NCBI GenBank assembly: GCA_012837615.1
Contig: DUQX01000102.1
Span: 1-54,519, forward strand
DNA from: Bacillota bacterium
GTDB lineage: Bacteria; Bacillota; Dethiobacteria; DTU022; UBA8154
Direction: 5' to 3'
DNA: 54,519 nt
In this document: in pieces, positions 18,501 through 28,603 of the stretch
Layout of the letters: each line of letters starts with the position of its first letter
How positions within the stretch are numbered: position 1 is the stretch's first letter
Translations under genes and position numbers: made by a program
Notes under the pieces: generated by a model
Told to the model about the DNA's origin: nothing
What the model saw: only the letters and a program-made list of their open reading frames with translations
Database searches by the model: none

Positions 18501-21500
18501 ATGTTGAGTAAAGTCCGCAGAGTATTTGTGGAAAAGCGAAAGGGATACGATATTGAAGCCTGCAGCCTCTATGAAGAACTCAAAAAGTACCTGGGGATCA
18601 AAGGGCTGGAAGGCGTAAGGGTTTTGAACCGTTACGATATTTCCGGTATTACGGATGAGGAGTATGCCAGGGGGCGGGATATTATTTTCTCCGAGCCGCC
18701 CGTGGATCTGGTTTACGACGAAGTTTTTCCCGTAGCCGAAGATGAAAGGGTATTTGCTTTGGAGTACCTCCCGGGTCAGTTTGACCAGCGGGCTGATTCA
18801 GCGGCCCAGTGCGTGCAAATTCTTACCCAGAGAAAACGCCCGGATATTCTTTCCGCCAAAGTAATAATTCTAAAAGGAGACATTACCGACGAAGAATTGG
18901 AGAAGATTAAGGGCTATTGCATTAATCCGATCGAATGTCGCGAAGCCTCCCCGGACAAGCCGTCAAGTTTGGCAATGGAAACGGAGATTCCGGATGATGT
19001 GCAGATTCTTGAGGGTTTCAATGGGAAGGCTCCGGCCGAACTGCAGGCATTTTCAGATAAACTGGGCCTGGCCATGAGCTTTGATGACTTGGCGTTCTGT
19101 CAGAAATATTTCAGGGACAGGGAAAAAAGGGAGCCCACTATAACGGAGATTAGAGTGATTGATACCTACTGGTCCGATCACTGCCGTCATACTACTTTTT
19201 TTACAAAGATTGAAGATGTGGAGATCGAAAAAGGCCGCTACAGCGAGCCTATCGAAAAAGCCTACAACGAATACCTTGCCTCCAGAAAGTTTGTCTACGG
19301 TAACCAGGAAAAAGATATCTGCCTGATGGATATCGCTCTGATGGGGATGAAGGAGCTTCGAAAAAAAGGCCTGCTGCAGGATCTGGACGAGTCCGACGAG
19401 ATCAACGCCTGCAGTATCGTCGTTAATGCGGAAATAAACGGCAAAATCGAAGAATGGCTGGTTATGTTCAAGAACGAAACCCATAATCACCCCACGGAAA
19501 TCGAGCCTTTCGGTGGTGCGGCTACCTGCTTGGGCGGTGCAATCAGGGACCCTCTTTCCGGCAGATCTTATGTTTATCAGGCGATGCGGGTGACGGGCTG
19601 CGCGGATCCCAGGGCAAAGGTTGAGGATACCCTTCCCGGCAAATTGCCTCAGAGGAAGATCACTACTCTGGCTGCGGCCGGCTATAGCTCTTACGGGAAC
19701 CAGATCGGTCTGCCAACCGGCCAGGTTACGGAGATTTATGACCAGGGTTTTCTTGCCAAGAGAATGGAGCTCGGAGCTGTAATCGGCGCTGTTCCCAGAG
19801 AAAATGTTGTGCGAGAAAAACCCGTTCCGGGCGACCTGGTTCTCCTGGTAGGCGGAAGAACCGGCCGGGACGGTTGCGGGGGGGCTACAGGGTCTTCCAA
19901 GGAGCACACGGAAGACTCGCTCTTTACCTGCGGTGCTGAGGTGCAGAAAGGTAACGCCCCCACGGAGAGGAATCTCCAGAGGCTTTTCAGAGACCCTGCG
20001 GTCAGCAGGATGATAAAAAAATGTAATGATTTTGGAGCCGGCGGCGTTTCCGTAGCTGTCGGCGAACTGGCCGCCGGCCTGGATATAAACCTGGACGTTG
20101 TCCCTGAAAAATATGAGGGGCTGGACGGGACGGAGCTGGCTATTTCCGAATCCCAGGAACGGATGGCTGTGGTAGTGGCGCCTGAGAACGCGGAGGCCTT
20201 TTCGCGTGCTGTTTTAAAGGAAAACCTGGAGGTGGCCCCCATTGCCAGGGTGACCGCTGAGCGTAGGCTAAAGATGTTCTGGCGAGGTAAGCCTATCGTG
20301 GATATCTCCAGGGATTTTCTTGATACCAACGGGGTTAAGCAAAAAACACGGGTTGCGGCAGCTTCTCCAGCTGAGGATGGAAACTATTTCGATACTCTTC
20401 CCGATGAGATAGAAAAGCGGCTGCCCGATCTGAAGGAAGCATGGCTGGCAAATCTCAAAGACCTGAATGTTTGCAGCCAGAAAGGACTTGTGGAAAGGTT
20501 TGACAGCACCGTTGGCGCCTCGACAGTGCTGCTGCCCCTGGGAGGGAAGTACCAGGCGACGCCTGCCGAAGGGATGGTTGCCAAGTTGCCGGTTCTCTCC
20601 GGGGATACGCGTACGGCTACAATTATGACCTTCGGTTACAATCCGGCGCTGGCCGGCTGGAGTCCTTTCCATGGCGCGCTCTATGCCGTCATAGAAGCTG
20701 TGACTAAAGCGGTGGCACTGGGGGGAGATTACCGCAGGCTGCGCCTAACCCTCCAGGAATATTTTGAAAAACTGGGCCAGGATCCGTCCAGGTGGGGCAA
20801 ACCCTTCAGTGCCTTGCTGGGAGCTTTTTATGCCCAGAAGAAGCTGGGCATCCCGGCTATTGGCGGGAAGGACAGCATGTCCGGCACTTTTATGGACCTG
20901 CACGTGCCGCCCACGCTCGTTGCTTTTGCGGTGGGCGTGGTTGATGCGGAACGTGTCGTATCCGGGGAATTCAAGCGTCCGGGCAGTAAAGTGGTGCTGC
21001 TTCCCGTAACCAGGGATGAAAAGGCCATGCCCGATTTTAACCGGCTGGAGCGCAATTTCGCTAAAGTTATCGAACTGATAAAATCGGGGGCGGTACTTTC
21101 CTCCGGCAGCGTAAGGAATGGGGGGGTGGCGGCTGCGGTTTCCAGGATGGCCTTCGGTAACCGCATCGGAATGAATTTTGCCGTTTCTTTTGCTGACGGC
21201 GATCCTGCCTCCCTTTTTCGTGCCGATTACGGCTCCATAATTTTAGAGCTGGATGGGCAAAGGGATCTGGAGCAGGCGTTGGGCGATGTTGATTACCGCC
21301 TGCTTGGTTATACAGCGGAAAAACCGGCAATCACGTTGCATGGTACCGAGATCGGGCTTGACGAAGCATATGCGGCCTGGGAAGAACCCCTGTCGGAGAT
21401 CTTTCCAACTAAGGCGGCATCTCTTCCGGAAGAACCCCGGGAGATAGTTTACACGGCAAGAAACACAAAGAGGCCAAAAATCAAGAAGGCCAGGCCGCTG

Positions 21501-22289
21501 GTGTTTATGCCTGTCTTTCCGGGGACAAACTGCGAGTATGATCTGGCCAGGGCTTTTCAACGGGCAGGCGGAGACGTAGACATGTTGATAATAAAAAACC
21601 TTACCCCGGCAGATGTGGACGGATCTATCCGTGAAATGGCCAGGAGAATCGAAAAAGCGCAGATTATTGCGATTCCCGGTGGATCTAGCGCCGGCGATGA
21701 GCCGGACGGCTCCGGAAAATTTATCGCCGTTATGTTTAGGAATCCCCTGATCAGCGAAGCCGTGATGAAACTCCTTAAGGAACGGGATGGGTTGATCCTG
21801 GGTATCTGCAACGGCTTTCAAGCGCTGATCAAACTCGGCCTGGTCCCTTACGGGGAAATAATCGAGAGGACACCGGATAGCCCTACCCTTTCGTTTAACC
21901 GTATCGGCCGTCACGTTTCCCGCCAGGTGCGCACGAAAGTGGTCTCCACCCTTTCCCCTTGGTTCAGCAACGTGGAAGTTGGGGCGGTCCATACCCTTGC
22001 CGTTTCTCACGGAGAAGGAAGGTTTGTGGCATCTGAGGCGTTGATTAAAAAACTTATCCGAAACGGGCAGATCTGCACCCAGTATGTTGATTTTGACGGA
22101 AAGCCGAGCAGCGACATAAATTTTAATCCCAACGGCTCCGATGAGGCAATAGAGGGCATTACCAGCCCCGACGGGCGGGTGCTGGGCAAGATGGCCCATT
22201 CCGAAAGAATCGGGCGCTACGTTTCCATCAATGTTCCCGGGGAAAAAGACCAGCGCATCTTCGAGGCAGGGATAAATTATTTCCGGTAA
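18501..22289 (+). CDS. purL: Phosphoribosylformylglycinamidine synthase, single chain with PurQ-like glutaminase domain
   Basis: 1262 aa; synthase motifs (KNETHNHPTEIEPFGGAATCLGG) and C-terminal amidotransferase with GICNGFQ. Confidence 0.96.
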   Translation: MLSKVRRVFVEKRKGYDIEACSLYEELKKYLGIKGLEGVRVLNRYDISGITDEEYARGRDIIFSEPPVDLVYDEVFPVAEDERVFALEYLPGQFDQRADSAAQCVQILTQRKRPDILSAKVIILKGDITDEELEKIKGYCINPIECREASPDKPSSLAMETEIPDDVQILEGFNGKAPAELQAFSDKLGLAMSFDDLAFCQKYFRDREKREPTITEIRVIDTYWSDHCRHTTFFTKIEDVEIEKGRYSEPIEKAYNEYLASRKFVYGNQEKDICLMDIALMGMKELRKKGLLQDLDESDEINACSIVVNAEINGKIEEWLVMFKNETHNHPTEIEPFGGAATCLGGAIRDPLSGRSYVYQAMRVTGCADPRAKVEDTLPGKLPQRKITTLAAAGYSSYGNQIGLPTGQVTEIYDQGFLAKRMELGAVIGAVPRENVVREKPVPGDLVLLVGGRTGRDGCGGATGSSKEHTEDSLFTCGAEVQKGNAPTERNLQRLFRDPAVSRMIKKCNDFGAGGVSVAVGELAAGLDINLDVVPEKYEGLDGTELAISESQERMAVVVAPENAEAFSRAVLKENLEVAPIARVTAERRLKMFWRGKPIVDISRDFLDTNGVKQKTRVAAASPAEDGNYFDTLPDEIEKRLPDLKEAWLANLKDLNVCSQKGLVERFDSTVGASTVLLPLGGKYQATPAEGMVAKLPVLSGDTRTATIMTFGYNPALAGWSPFHGALYAVIEAVTKAVALGGDYRRLRLTLQEYFEKLGQDPSRWGKPFSALLGAFYAQKKLGIPAIGGKDSMSGTFMDLHVPPTLVAFAVGVVDAERVVSGEFKRPGSKVVLLPVTRDEKAMPDFNRLERNFAKVIELIKSGAVLSSGSVRNGGVAAAVSRMAFGNRIGMNFAVSFADGDPASLFRADYGSIILELDGQRDLEQALGDVDYRLLGYTAEKPAITLHGTEIGLDEAYAAWEEPLSEIFPTKAASLPEEPREIVYTARNTKRPKIKKARPLVFMPVFPGTNCEYDLARAFQRAGGDVDMLIIKNLTPADVDGSIREMARRIEKAQIIAIPGGSSAGDEPDGSGKFIAVMFRNPLISEAVMKLLKERDGLILGICNGFQALIKLGLVPYGEIIERTPDSPTLSFNRIGRHVSRQVRTKVVSTLSPWFSNVEVGAVHTLAVSHGEGRFVASEALIKKLIRNGQICTQYVDFDGKPSSDINFNPNGSDEAIEGITSPDGRVLGKMAHSERIGRYVSINVPGEKDQRIFEAGINYFR

Positions 22290-22679
22290 GAATAGCTGTT
22301 TCTTGATGCCTTTAGCTTACCCTTTGCTTAGGCCCAAAATTTCTGCCGGCTGGCTTACTTATTGTCATCTTCTTTTCAAGCGGGCAGCGGGCGACGTAAA
22401 GGAAGTAAAGTTTGTTCCGTTCATCCCGTGTCATTGATAATATCATCTTATTATTTTAGTGGCATTTCGGTATTTATGGTGCCTGTTCAACGCTTTCGGA
22501 GGGATTATCTCTGGGAGCGATGCTGTTTTTTCAGAAATATTATAGGGTGACATTATCACAGAACAAACGCACACTAATTTTTGGAGCCTTGCAAAAAGAG
22601 CCGGCTTGGGTTAAAATAAAGGAGTAGTTTTGTAGCATGTAGCTTTATGAAGCTAATCAAATATTGAATGAAGTTCTGC

Positions 22680-22772
22680 GGAGAGATGGCTGAGTTGGAC
22701 GAAGGCGCTCGCCTGGAAAGCGAGTAGACGGCGAACACCGTCTCGAGGGTTCGAATCCCTCTCTCTCCGCCA
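22680..22772 (+). tRNA. tRNA-Ser (anticodon GGA)
   Basis: GGAGAGA...TCTCTCC acceptor, anticodon loop CTGGAAA, long variable arm, CCA. Confidence 0.95.
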
Positions 22773-22807
22773 TTTTTTTCTCATAATTTATGCCAATAAA
22801 TTTTGGT

Positions 22808-23076
22808 CGTGCTAGATGGGGAGGTAGCGGTGCCCTGAACCTGCAACCCGCTATAGCAGGATTGAATTCCTACCCCCGGCCCTTAGCTTTACAGGGTCTG
22901 CCTCCGGTAAGTGGTGAAGAAGCCTTGGTCCTGTGCGGCATAAGCCCATGAACCCCGTCAGGTCCGGGAGGAAGCAGCGGTAAGTGGTGACTTGTGGGTG
23001 CCACAGGGGCGCTGGGGCTGAGCAAACTGCTGGGGTTCCGCCTGGGGAGCGGGGTCAAAGGTAGGTGCACGACCAT
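22808..23076 (+). ncRNA. ffs: Signal recognition particle RNA, large Bacillus type
   Basis: Alu-type start GTGCTAGATGGGGAGGTAGCGGTGCCCTG and domain IV CCGTCAGGTCCGGGAGGAAGCAGCGG, upstream of dnaX. Confidence 0.93.
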
Positions 23077-23130
23077 TAATTATATTTAAGACGTCCTATT
23101 ACTATCTATCAAGCATTTAACGTTGATATT

Positions 23131-23180
23131 AAAAAACCGCCAAACCGGAACGGCAGCGCTGTACCCGCTGGCGGTTTTTT
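23131..23180 (+). terminator. Bidirectional terminator after the SRP RNA
   Basis: AAAAAACCGCCA...TGGCGGTTTTTT. Confidence 0.8.
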
Positions 23181-23299
23181 CAAACGAAGACCGACTTATG
23201 GCAAACAACCAACCTACAAAACAAGTAACCTAACCATTAATTGTCTGAGCGGTCGAGCTGTCCGGAAGATAATCATATTAGGAAAAGGGGTAATTTCCA

Positions 23300-25399
23300 T
23301 TGTCAACACAGAGCCCTGGGAATAGGCCATACAGAGCTCTTTACCGCAGTTGGCGGCCACAGTTCTTCTCCGAAGTTGTGGGGCAGGAGCATGTTGTCCG
23401 CACGCTACAGAACGCCCTTACTACCGGGCGTGTAGCGCATGCTTACCTTTTTTGCGGCCTCAGGGGTACCGGAAAAACAACGATGGCCAAACTTTTGGCC
23501 AAGGCTCTTAACTGCCTGGAAGGGATTAACCCGGAGCCCTGTGGCAGATGCCGTTCCTGTTTGGAAGTGATGGACGGCCGAAATATGGATGTTCTGGAGA
23601 TCGATGCCGCCTCCAACCGAGGAATAGACGAAATCCGCGATTTGCGGGATAAGGCTCGCTATGCAGCAGCCCAGAACAGGTTCAAGGTTTATATCATCGA
23701 CGAAGTGCATATGCTCACCAATGAGGCGTTTAATGCCCTGCTCAAAATTCTTGAGGAACCACCTCCGGGGGTGGTCTTCATTCTGGCCACTACCGAAGTT
23801 TACAAACTTCCACTAACGGTTGTTTCCCGCTGTCAGCGTTTTGACTTCCACCTGCTGGAAGGGAAACAGGTAGTGGAGCGTCTCCGGGAGGTTGCCCACG
23901 GAATGGATTTTGCTATAGAAGAAGAAACCCTTTATCTTCTGGCGCGCCAGGCGGAGGGTTCGATGCGGGATGCGCTTGGATTATTAGAGCAGTGCAGGGC
24001 TTATGGCGGTGAAAAGATTAGCTACGGAGAGGTGCTGGAGATCCTGGGCCTTACCGCCCCGGAAGTAATCTATAACCTGCTGCAGGCAGTTATCGAAGGT
24101 AACAACCTTTCTGGGTTGGCCGCCATCAATGAGGTAGTGAGCAAGGGCAAGGACCTGCAGCGGTTTTTGCGTGAGATGATCCTCTACCTGCGACTGCTGA
24201 TCCTGCTTCAGTCCGGCGGCGATGAAGAGAAAACCCTTCAGGATGTACCGGGATTAAAGCCCTACCTCCTCAGGCATAAAAATAAATTCAATGATCATGT
24301 TTTATTGGAAATGCTTGAAATCCTTCAAGACCTTACCGGCAGGCTAAAAAATTCCTCACAACCCTCCTTTCTCCTGGAGCTGGCTTTTTTGCGCTTGGGA
24401 CGGGCCTATCGCTTTCGCAATTATCTTTCCCCGGAGACACTTCTTAGCCGCTTGGAGGAACTGGAGGAGAAGCTCCAATTAGTTGGATTAAGAAAAGAAG
24501 AATTAGAAGTGCCGGCAGAAGAGGTTTCGGCCCTGGGGGATACAGTCAAAGATGGGGATACAGTCAAAGATAAAAATAAAACGGGAAACAAAAGAGAATC
24601 AGGCACAACGGACATAATAAATAAGACAACCAACATCCGGGAGGTTTTTCAAGCCCCGGAAGGGGGCCGGGATTCCTTAAAAGGGCAAACCCATTTTCCT
24701 GCAGCTAGCTCCGGCAAAGGGGAATTTCAGGAACCGCCGGAACCGCCAGAATCGGAGCGGACGTTGGGGTTGGAGCCGGAGCAAGAGCAAGAGCTGGAAT
24801 CGGAAAGGCTAAGGGAAATATGGGATAAAGAGTTGCTGCCGGAAATAAAAAAACAGCGCAAGCACAATATATATGCCCTGTTGCAGGACGGACGTCCTTT
24901 TTCCTGCAAAAAGGGGGTTTTTACCATTTGCCTGCCTTTGGGATACAGTTTCCATAAGGGGAGAATAGAAGCAACCCACAATAAAAAATATATAGAGTCC
25001 CTGCTGAAAAATTTGCTCGGCTATACCGTAGATCTGAGGGTTATTTTGCAGGAGATGCCTAAAGGCGATTATAATAAGCCCGAGCCGTTGGGGAAAAATG
25101 TACGAGAAATGAATACGGTAGGGAAAAACGCACAAGATAAAAACCTTCAGAGTAATAATAGACAGGGAATAACTAATACCCAACCTTTTTATTCCGGTAA
25201 TAAGAATAAACCGCCTAATAAAAATAGCATGGATAAAGGCGCCGGGGTTACCAGGTTAAGCGGGGATGATGACCATTTCATCCGGGAAATGCTTGATCTT
25301 TTTAACGGCAAGCTCATAGAGGCCGGTGGAGAAGAACTAAAATCCCGCGATTTTTGGTCCTTTAGCGTTGATTCCGTACCTAGTGAACCGGACGATTAG
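23300..25399 (+). CDS. dnaX: DNA polymerase III subunits gamma/tau
   Basis: YRSWRPQFFSEVVGQEHV, GLRGTGKTTMAKLLAKALNC, Zn Cys cluster, IDEVHML. Confidence 0.97.
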   Translation: MSTQSPGNRPYRALYRSWRPQFFSEVVGQEHVVRTLQNALTTGRVAHAYLFCGLRGTGKTTMAKLLAKALNCLEGINPEPCGRCRSCLEVMDGRNMDVLEIDAASNRGIDEIRDLRDKARYAAAQNRFKVYIIDEVHMLTNEAFNALLKILEEPPPGVVFILATTEVYKLPLTVVSRCQRFDFHLLEGKQVVERLREVAHGMDFAIEEETLYLLARQAEGSMRDALGLLEQCRAYGGEKISYGEVLEILGLTAPEVIYNLLQAVIEGNNLSGLAAINEVVSKGKDLQRFLREMILYLRLLILLQSGGDEEKTLQDVPGLKPYLLRHKNKFNDHVLLEMLEILQDLTGRLKNSSQPSFLLELAFLRLGRAYRFRNYLSPETLLSRLEELEEKLQLVGLRKEELEVPAEEVSALGDTVKDGDTVKDKNKTGNKRESGTTDIINKTTNIREVFQAPEGGRDSLKGQTHFPAASSGKGEFQEPPEPPESERTLGLEPEQEQELESERLREIWDKELLPEIKKQRKHNIYALLQDGRPFSCKKGVFTICLPLGYSFHKGRIEATHNKKYIESLLKNLLGYTVDLRVILQEMPKGDYNKPEPLGKNVREMNTVGKNAQDKNLQSNNRQGITNTQPFYSGNKNKPPNKNSMDKGAGVTRLSGDDDHFIREMLDLFNGKLIEAGGEELKSRDFWSFSVDSVPSEPDD

Positions 25400-25429
25400 A
25401 ATTACTATATTTGAAAGGAGAAAAAGAAA

Positions 25430-25750
25430 ATGGCAAATGGAAAAATGGGCAAAATGCTCAAAAAGATGCAAAAAGTACAGGCTGAAATGTTAAAGATGCA
25501 GGAAGAGTTAAGCAAACGCACTGTGGAATCCACCAGCGGAGGGGGCGCGGTGCGTGCCGTCGTCAGCGGTTCCAGGGAGCTGGTTGGGCTGGAGATCGAT
25601 CCCCAGATTTTGCAGGAAGAAGAGGCAGAGATGATCCAGGACCTTGTGATCAGCGCAGTCAACGAAGCTCTCCGCCAGGCCGATAAAATGATCAGCTCGG
25701 AAATGCAGAAAATTGCCGGTATGCCGGGCATGCCTAAGAATCTTTTTTAA
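25430..25750 (+). CDS. YbaB/EbfC nucleoid-associated protein
   Basis: Short Met/Lys-rich protein between dnaX and recR. Confidence 0.95.
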   Translation: MANGKMGKMLKKMQKVQAEMLKMQEELSKRTVESTSGGGAVRAVVSGSRELVGLEIDPQILQEEEAEMIQDLVISAVNEALRQADKMISSEMQKIAGMPGMPKNLF

Positions 25751-25783
25751 TCGGCTATGTCCTATGGAAAGTAGGTAAACTAT

Positions 25784-26380
25784 ATGTTTTTTTCTCCTTC
25801 AATTACAAGATTGGTGGAAGTATTTCGACGCCTGCCGGGCATTGGGCCAAAAACGGCCCAGCGCCTGACCTTTTTTGTTTTATCCATGGGAAAGGAAGAA
25901 GTGCAGGAGATGGCCCGCGCTCTAGTGGAAGCGAAGCAGCGGGTAAGGCTTTGCTCCCGCTGTCGCAACCTCACCGAAGAAGAGCTCTGCTCCGTTTGCA
26001 GAGATGAGCGCCGCGACAAAACCCTGCTCTGCGTGATCCAGGAACCACGGGATATGATGGTGATTGAAAAGACCGGGCAGTACAGAGGGAGATATTTTAT
26101 CCTTCATGGGGCCCTCTCCCCGGTGGAAGGCATTGGCCCCAATGAATTAATGATTCCGCAGCTGCTGCGACTTATAGAGGATGAAAGGATTAAAGAGGTC
26201 GTTATTGCTACTAATCCCAACGTTGAAGGCGATGCCACGGCTTATTATATCGCCGATGCCGCCAGGCCTTTGGGGGTTAGGGTTACGCGAATTGGCTTCG
26301 GGCTGCCGGTGGGCGGAGACCTGGAATATGCCGACGAACTGACAATGACCCGTGCCCTGGAAAGCAGAAGAGTAATTTAA
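25784..26380 (+). CDS. recR: Recombination protein RecR
   Basis: LPGIGPKTAQRL HhH, C4 zinc finger, Toprim domain. Confidence 0.97.
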   Translation: MFFSPSITRLVEVFRRLPGIGPKTAQRLTFFVLSMGKEEVQEMARALVEAKQRVRLCSRCRNLTEEELCSVCRDERRDKTLLCVIQEPRDMMVIEKTGQYRGRYFILHGALSPVEGIGPNELMIPQLLRLIEDERIKEVVIATNPNVEGDATAYYIADAARPLGVRVTRIGFGLPVGGDLEYADELTMTRALESRRVI

Positions 26381-26383
26381 CAA

Positions 26384-26590
26384 GTCTAAAAACAAGTCTA
26401 GGGACGCAAGTCTAGCGCAAGTCTAGGGACGGTTCCTTGTCACGTTTTGCGAGGCACGGTCCGACAAGTCTACGACAAGTCTAGGGACGGTTCTGTTTCT
26501 TGCGTTGCGGGACGAGCTCAGGGGGCAAGCTTAGTCAAGGCAAGTTTACAAGGCAAGTTTCAGGACGGTTCCGTTTCTTGACCTGTTATC
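26384..26590 (+). repeat. REP-like repeat array upstream of the RAYT gene
   Basis: AAGTCTA repeated six times with GGGACGGTTC cores; 26476-26503 is an inverted match to 27460-27486. Confidence 0.65.
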
Positions 26591-26637
26591 ATGGTTTAGT
26601 AATCTGTGGTTACAAGTTGCCAAATGGAGTGATTCGA

Positions 26638-27456
26638 ATGCCAAGAGTCGCTAGGTTAAAGGGTGAGTTTACAACATATCACATTATCTTGAGGGGCAAT
26701 GAAAAGAAAAACATTTTTCTTGATTCCATGGATAAACAAAAGTTTTTAGAGATTTTAGGAAAGGTAAGAAAAAAATATAATTTTCATATTTATGCTTACT
26801 GCCTGATGGACAATCATTTGCATCTAATTATTTATGACAATGGTAATGATATTTCCTCAATTATGAAGAGCTTAAATGTAAGCTATGCTATGTATTTTAA
26901 TAGAAGACACAAGAGGGTAGGGCACCTATTTCAAGATCGATTTAAAAGTGAAATAGTGGATGATGATACATACTTACTGGAATTAAGTAAATATATACAT
27001 AATAATCCTGTTAAGGCAGGCATGGTTACAGATGCTCTAAAGTATAAATGGAGCAGTTTTGCACACTATGTGGATGGGAATTCCAATGATAAGGGTGGCC
27101 TTTTGTCTACGTCAAAAATACTAGGTTTATTATCGAACAAACAATCTGTTGCTCAGAAGGAATATTATCAGTATGTTACGAACAAGGAAGAAAATACAGA
27201 ATTAACTCCAAGAAACGATTTTATTTCCGCTGAAGAAGAAAATAGAAATGAACTTTTATTAACTTATGCAAAGGAGAAAATTAGTAGTATTGCTCGAAAT
27301 AAAGGACTAACAGTTGAAGAATTAATAAACAATAAAAAAGACCGGGATGATGCAATTAAGGAATTAAGGGAAAATACCTCATTAAAGTTAAAGGAAATTG
27401 GGGAACTTTTAGGGGGATTAAGTGAATCTCAGGTGAGTAGAATTTTAAGACAATAA
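26638..27456 (+). mobile_element. REP-associated tyrosine transposase (RAYT, IS200-like Y1)
   Basis: MPRVARLKG...YHIILRGNEKKNIF, MDNHLHLII (HUH), RVGHLFQDRFKSE, YIHNNPVKAG. Confidence 0.9.
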
Positions 27457-27459
27457 AAA

Positions 27460-27620
27460 GCAAGAAACAGAACTGCCTCGGACTTGCCAAGGCAATAAAA
27501 AGCAAGAACAAGAGCTGCCCCCGGACTTGCCCGGGTGGGCGGCGGAAAGCGTGCCGGAGAACCGTCCCCGAACTTGCGAACTTGTGTGCCGGAGAACCGT
27601 CCCCGAACTTGTGCGCCTCA
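27460..27620 (-). repeat. REP-like repeats downstream of the RAYT gene
   Basis: GCAAGAAACAGAACTGCCTCGGACTTG; GTGCCGGAGAACCGTCCCCGAACTTG twice. Confidence 0.65.
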
Positions 27621-27676
27621 TGGTATAAAGTGTTTTTCTCCCGTCAATAATAAATTTAAAAAGGGAGGAAATTGCC

Positions 27677-28516
27677 ATGAGGCGCTTTTTATTATCAGCT
27701 ATTATTTTATCTGTCATCTGCGGTATTTTTTTTATGCATCCCGAGCAACATGCCCCAACTCAGGAGAACCCTTTCTTGACCCTCCAACATATAATGGAAT
27801 TGGCAGAGGCTTCTATTGTTGAAGGTGAGATTCATTACTGGGCTTCCCTGGGGCCATCCCCAAAAAATCTTTCCCTGGAAGATCTTGAATCCAGGGCGGA
27901 TGAACTCCTTGGTCGTATTGCCATTTTCGAAGAACCCGAAGAACCCAAAGAATTCAAAGAGCCCGAAGACCAAAAGGGATTTGCCCACGCTGTATATTAT
28001 TCCAAAGAATCCGTCGTAAAGGGCGGAAAAGATTCTTTTCCCGAATATATGGTGGTTGAAAGGGAGCAAGAACTGCAATCCGGGGCGCGCGCCAGGCTCT
28101 TGCTGCAGCAGATGGATGAGGACGGCCGGAAAACAATGCACCTGCTTCTTACCGTAACCCGGGAGGGAGAGATAGCGCCGCTAAGCGATCTGGTTTCCCG
28201 GATCCCGGCAGCCTTCAGGTCAGAAGCAGAGAACAGCAATCTTTCCTTCTGTCTGACAGGTCATATTGACGGGGAATTGCTTCCCGGGCAGATGGAACAA
28301 CTGGCCCGGGAGATTACCCGCGAAATCGGCGGGGATAAGGTACAAAGCGTTCAGGATGGGGGTATGGTAAGCGTTACCGGCTATACTCCGGATCTGGGAG
28401 ATTATTTAAAGGCGGAAAACCTGCGTATCAATCTCAACCTGGCTATGCGTTACGATGATTACCTTGGGAAAACCGTCATCTGGGCGGGAACTCCACTTAT
28501 CGCCGGGCAGTACTAA
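27677..28516 (+). CDS. YwmB-like exported protein
   Basis: Signal peptide, size and position upstream of murA/spoIID. Confidence 0.65.
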   Translation: MRRFLLSAIILSVICGIFFMHPEQHAPTQENPFLTLQHIMELAEASIVEGEIHYWASLGPSPKNLSLEDLESRADELLGRIAIFEEPEEPKEFKEPEDQKGFAHAVYYSKESVVKGGKDSFPEYMVVEREQELQSGARARLLLQQMDEDGRKTMHLLLTVTREGEIAPLSDLVSRIPAAFRSEAENSNLSFCLTGHIDGELLPGQMEQLAREITREIGGDKVQSVQDGGMVSVTGYTPDLGDYLKAENLRINLNLAMRYDDYLGKTVIWAGTPLIAGQY

Positions 28517-28603
28517 CTTTTCGAGGACCCGGGAAATTGCAGTTTATCTTGCCTAAAAAAGCTGGGAAAATATTGAGCCACTTGCTCCAGCGGAGGTGTT
28601 TTT

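Noticed and set aside
19053-22199. Several long antisense ORFs inside purL (e.g. 19053-19907, 21243-22199)
   Set aside because: purL is unmistakable across the region; the antisense frames have no recognisable domains and are expected from GC-biased coding sequence
22870-23076. Reverse-strand ORF across the SRP RNA
   Set aside because: The sequence is the SRP RNA; the frame is incidental
24843-24853. A7 run in dnaX as a programmed frameshift site for gamma/tau
   Set aside because: No nearby stop directly after the slip and no clear stimulatory hairpin or SD element; not supported without experiment
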